A DNA stretch of 64,000 nt. It comes from Streptomyces sp. BHT-5-2. Lineage in GTDB: Bacteria; Actinomycetota; Actinomycetes; Streptomycetales; Streptomycetaceae. The notes under the pieces were generated by a model. That model was not told the DNA's origin and searched no databases. It worked only from the letters and a program-made list of their open reading frames with translations. The translations under genes and the position numbers were made by a program. Positions within the stretch are counted from its first letter, which is position 1; the number at the start of each line of letters is the position of its first letter. The stretch lies in contig NZ_CP081496.1 of NCBI RefSeq assembly GCF_019774615.1, positions 3,596,001 to 3,660,000 of the forward strand, written 5' to 3'. Below are positions 61,973-64,000 of this stretch, one piece after another.

Positions 61973-62620
61973 CGCCACAGTGACCGTGCCCTCCACGGGC
62001 GCCCAACACAGCCCGTCCCGCGGCACGGTGTGGGGCCGGGGAGGCTGACGCGCTGCTCCACGACCCACATCACGTCACCGCGGTCGGCCTGGCCGGTGTG
62101 GCCCGAAAACGCCGGCAGCGCAGAGCCGGGCGGGCGTCGACCGCTGCCGCGCGGCGCAACGAGGCGCTCGGCAGGTTCCGGGCCGCTGCATGGGCCTCGC
62201 TCGAAGGCCAGTAGTGCACCGATCAGCCTCGCAGCGGCGACGGGCTTCGAGCAAGGATCGAGCCATCTGCGAACGGGGGGCGCAAGCGTTCCGGGGCGCC
62301 GGCCCGCCGTTGTCGCGGCGGGCCGGCCCGCACCAGCCGATGCACAGAGCCGAGGAGCGCACCGGAATGGACGACCTGGCCTCAACCACACTGTCGGCGG
62401 CGGCCCTGGCGCGCACCGGCAGCGAGCCCGAACCACGACTGTTCGCGGCGCCGCGCAGCGCCTGGCGGCCCGTCGACGGCGTTGGAGTCTGCCGCGATCG
62501 CTATGCACAGACCGTCATCGAGAGCTGACCGTTGGCGCGCACTGCCGAACGGTCGCTCTCCGCCGGCTACCCCCTCTTCCCCCATCCCTCCACACACCAC
62601 CACGTCGGCGAAAGGCTGCC
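61973..62620. other. About 650 bp, one possible small ORF
   Basis: An ORF of 53 codons from ATG 62367 to TGA 62528 has GAGGAG 11 bases upstream (DDLASTTLSAAALARTGSEP start, VCRDRYAQTVIES end) and no family. The rest is featureless GC-rich sequence. Confidence 0.45.
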
Positions 62621-63637
62621 ATGACCACGACCACCACTCACCCGGACGGTTCCCGCCCCTTCATCTGGGCGGACGACTTCTCGGACGGCTTCCACACCGA
62701 GGGCCCTGGGGCGCGATGGGCATATCTGCCCCTCGGGCCCGGTGTCGGCCACGACGGCGTGCCCAGCACCTCCGACCGCGGGCTGCGCGTCGTCCCCCGC
62801 GGGACCAACCCGCGTACCGGCGAACCCGCGTTCACGCAGACCGTCGGGGCGCACGACCCCGCCGGGCTCCCGGGCACGCTGGACCACGTCAAGTGGCTGG
62901 TCTACGCCAACCAGCAATCCTCCGCGGGGTTCCTGGGATTCGACACCGAGCCGGGGCACGAACTGGCCTGCGAGGCCCGGGTGTCGGGTGCCGTATACGG
63001 CACCGAGGACCACCCCTTCAAGGGAGCTGTGGTTGACCCCGAAGACGACCCCAGGCTGTCCATGGTCAGCCTGGCCGTCCAGGACCCGGAGACCGACGTG
63101 GCCTTCGAGTTCGCGCTCACCAACCGGTCGGTCTACGCCTTCTACGAGCGCCTGCCCAACGCCCGTGCGCAGCTCGGCAGGTACGCGTCCTTCCTGCACG
63201 CCGTCCCGGTCGCCCGCCGCACTCCGGGCAAGGAGCACAGCGTCAGGATCTCCTACGACCGCTCGGCCGGCCTGGCCCGGTGGTTCCTGGACGGCCGGGA
63301 GGTCCTCCGCGTCGACCGGGTCGGCCACCGTCTGCCGTCGCGCCGCCATCTCGTGGCCGATCACGGGGGGACGGAGGAGCGCGTCACCCCCCGACAACTC
63401 GCCTGCGGTATAGGGATGTTCAACATTCTGGATGGTGCGCTGCCCGGCAGCTCCGGCCCGGGTCTGGTCCGGCTGAGCGGTGCACCGGACTTCTACTTCG
63501 CCCCGGTGACCGGCGAGCCCGACCCGTTGGCCTTCGTGGACGACGCGAGCCTGGAGTCCCACCGGCTGTTCGGACAGGGTGCCGAGCTGCGGGTGGGCGA
63601 GTTCGCGGTGTCGATCAAACGCACCGGAATGAGCTGA
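62621..63637 (+). CDS. DUF6081-like protein, 338 aa
   Basis: ATG 62621 after AAAGG. Beta-rich protein with WADDFSDGFHTEGPGARWAY, GTLDHVKWLVYANQQSS, GFLGFDTEPGHELACEARVS, GTEDHPFKGAVVDPEDDPRL, LTNRSVYAFYERLPNARAQL, ISYDRSAGLARWFLDGREVL. The layout recalls a concanavalin-like fold and, from memory, the DUF6081 family of Streptomyces; no activity is known. No signal peptide. It is followed at once by the remnant of an aromatic-polyketide ketoreductase, so it may belong to a specialised-metabolite locus to the right. Confidence 0.75.
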   Translation: MTTTTTHPDGSRPFIWADDFSDGFHTEGPGARWAYLPLGPGVGHDGVPSTSDRGLRVVPRGTNPRTGEPAFTQTVGAHDPAGLPGTLDHVKWLVYANQQSSAGFLGFDTEPGHELACEARVSGAVYGTEDHPFKGAVVDPEDDPRLSMVSLAVQDPETDVAFEFALTNRSVYAFYERLPNARAQLGRYASFLHAVPVARRTPGKEHSVRISYDRSAGLARWFLDGREVLRVDRVGHRLPSRRHLVADHGGTEERVTPRQLACGIGMFNILDGALPGSSGPGLVRLSGAPDFYFAPVTGEPDPLAFVDDASLESHRLFGQGAELRVGEFAVSIKRTGMS

Positions 63638-63696
63638 AGCCATGTCGCAGCCCACCCCCGGTGCGCCGGCCGACGCCGGTGCGTTCGTCGCGCAGG

Positions 63697-63848
63697 CGGA
63701 CCGGTGGGCCGAGCGTCACCGTCGACGCCGTCTGCCCCGGCTTCGTGGAGACCCCGACGGCCGAACGGGTACGGGAGCGCTGAGCAGCGACCGGGCCGGA
63801 GCGGTGACGGCCCAGGCCCTCAACGTCAGTGGCGGTCCGGGCAGTTAC
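63697..63848 (+). pseudogene. actIII-type ketoreductase remnant
   Basis: VTVDAVCPGFVETPTAERVR in one frame, then after a stop GAVTAQALNVSGGPGSY in another: the two conserved C-terminal blocks of type II polyketide C-9 ketoreductases, with some 40 intervening residues lost. A new ATG at 63642 opens a frame through the region but gives an Arg/Pro-rich product. Confidence 0.7.
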
Positions 63849-63963
63849 CAGCCGCACCCGGAACCTGGGCCGACGGCGTATGAGACCCACGACAGACCGA
63901 CCACCGACCGGGCGAAGCCACCCAACACGACCACCGAACACCACCAAGGACAGAAGGAGCAGC

Positions 63964-64000
63964 ATGACCGACGGACGGCACCGCGGCGAGACGGCACTGG
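63964..64000 (+). CDS. Start of a further gene (3' end outside window)
   Basis: ATG 63964 with AAGGAG nine bases upstream. Only TDGRHRGETAL can be read; no identity possible. Given the ketoreductase remnant, an aromatic-polyketide gene is one guess. Confidence 0.5.
   Translation, partial: MTDGRHRGETAL

Noticed and set aside
1..64000. tRNA, rRNA, known riboswitches or a replication origin
   Set aside because: I looked for these by eye and recognised none; covariance-model searches could not be run.

Overview
The window is very GC-rich, with strong G/C bias at third codon positions, Shine-Dalgarno starts including many GTG, and gene families typical of Streptomyces (MmyB-type regulators, LCP proteins, DUF6081-like proteins, type I PKS, short Cys-rich leader peptides). 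The abundance of broken genes, insertion-sequence scraps and specialised-metabolism genes fits an accessory region, perhaps a chromosome arm. That placement is inference.

Region by region. 1-3109: end of a biosynthetic operon (asparagine-synthase-like protein, cytochrome P450, DIT1/PvcA-type isonitrile synthase behind seven copies of a 7-bp repeat). 3223-8869: decayed ycnI and ECF sigma genes flanking a 4.7-kb lower-GC insertion. It is bounded by 119-bp inverted repeats and an 18-bp direct repeat, and carries a truncated Cas1, an unknown 278-aa protein, an XRE regulator and a chain of small coupled genes. This casposon-like element is the most unusual object here. 9076-10725: NCS1 nucleobase permease with a Cys-rich tail, followed by debris (kinase, IS3-type and membrane protein scraps). 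12433-24057: regulator/target pairs with visible palindromic operators (EamA/MarR, FAD monooxygenase/TetR, MarR/SnoaL-like, hydrolase/GntR). 24381-27410: three-gene operon of a FolC-like ligase, an F420-type LLM oxidoreductase and a nucleotidyltransferase. 27958-38325: mixed region with a VOC/F420-reductase fusion scar, an ArsR regulator, an LCP protein, frameshifted tatB, a stand-alone second-copy-like rpoA, a truncated MmyB/SDR pair, an SDR, a DinB protein and IS remnants.

38391-41540: TetR regulator with operator, rhomboid-like membrane protein and beta-lactamase-fold hydrolase. 42367-51551: short polyketide operon with a complete KS-AT-DH-KR-ACP module, a second KS whose AT is almost entirely deleted, an SDR and a luciferase-like monooxygenase. 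51739-53745: kdsA-kdsD and a broken kdsB, a Kdo-type ulosonic acid pathway unusual for a Gram-positive. 54211-58342: beta-lactamase-like protein, aminotransferase, 2H phosphoesterase and GntR/UTRA regulator. 58447-60105: secreted arylsulfotransferase-like protein behind a Cys-rich leader peptide and hairpin, which suggests cysteine/sulfur attenuation. 60341-64000: ArsR/MFS pair, DUF6081-like protein, an actIII-type ketoreductase remnant and the start of a further gene.

All calls come from reading the sequence and recognising family motifs. No database search was possible.
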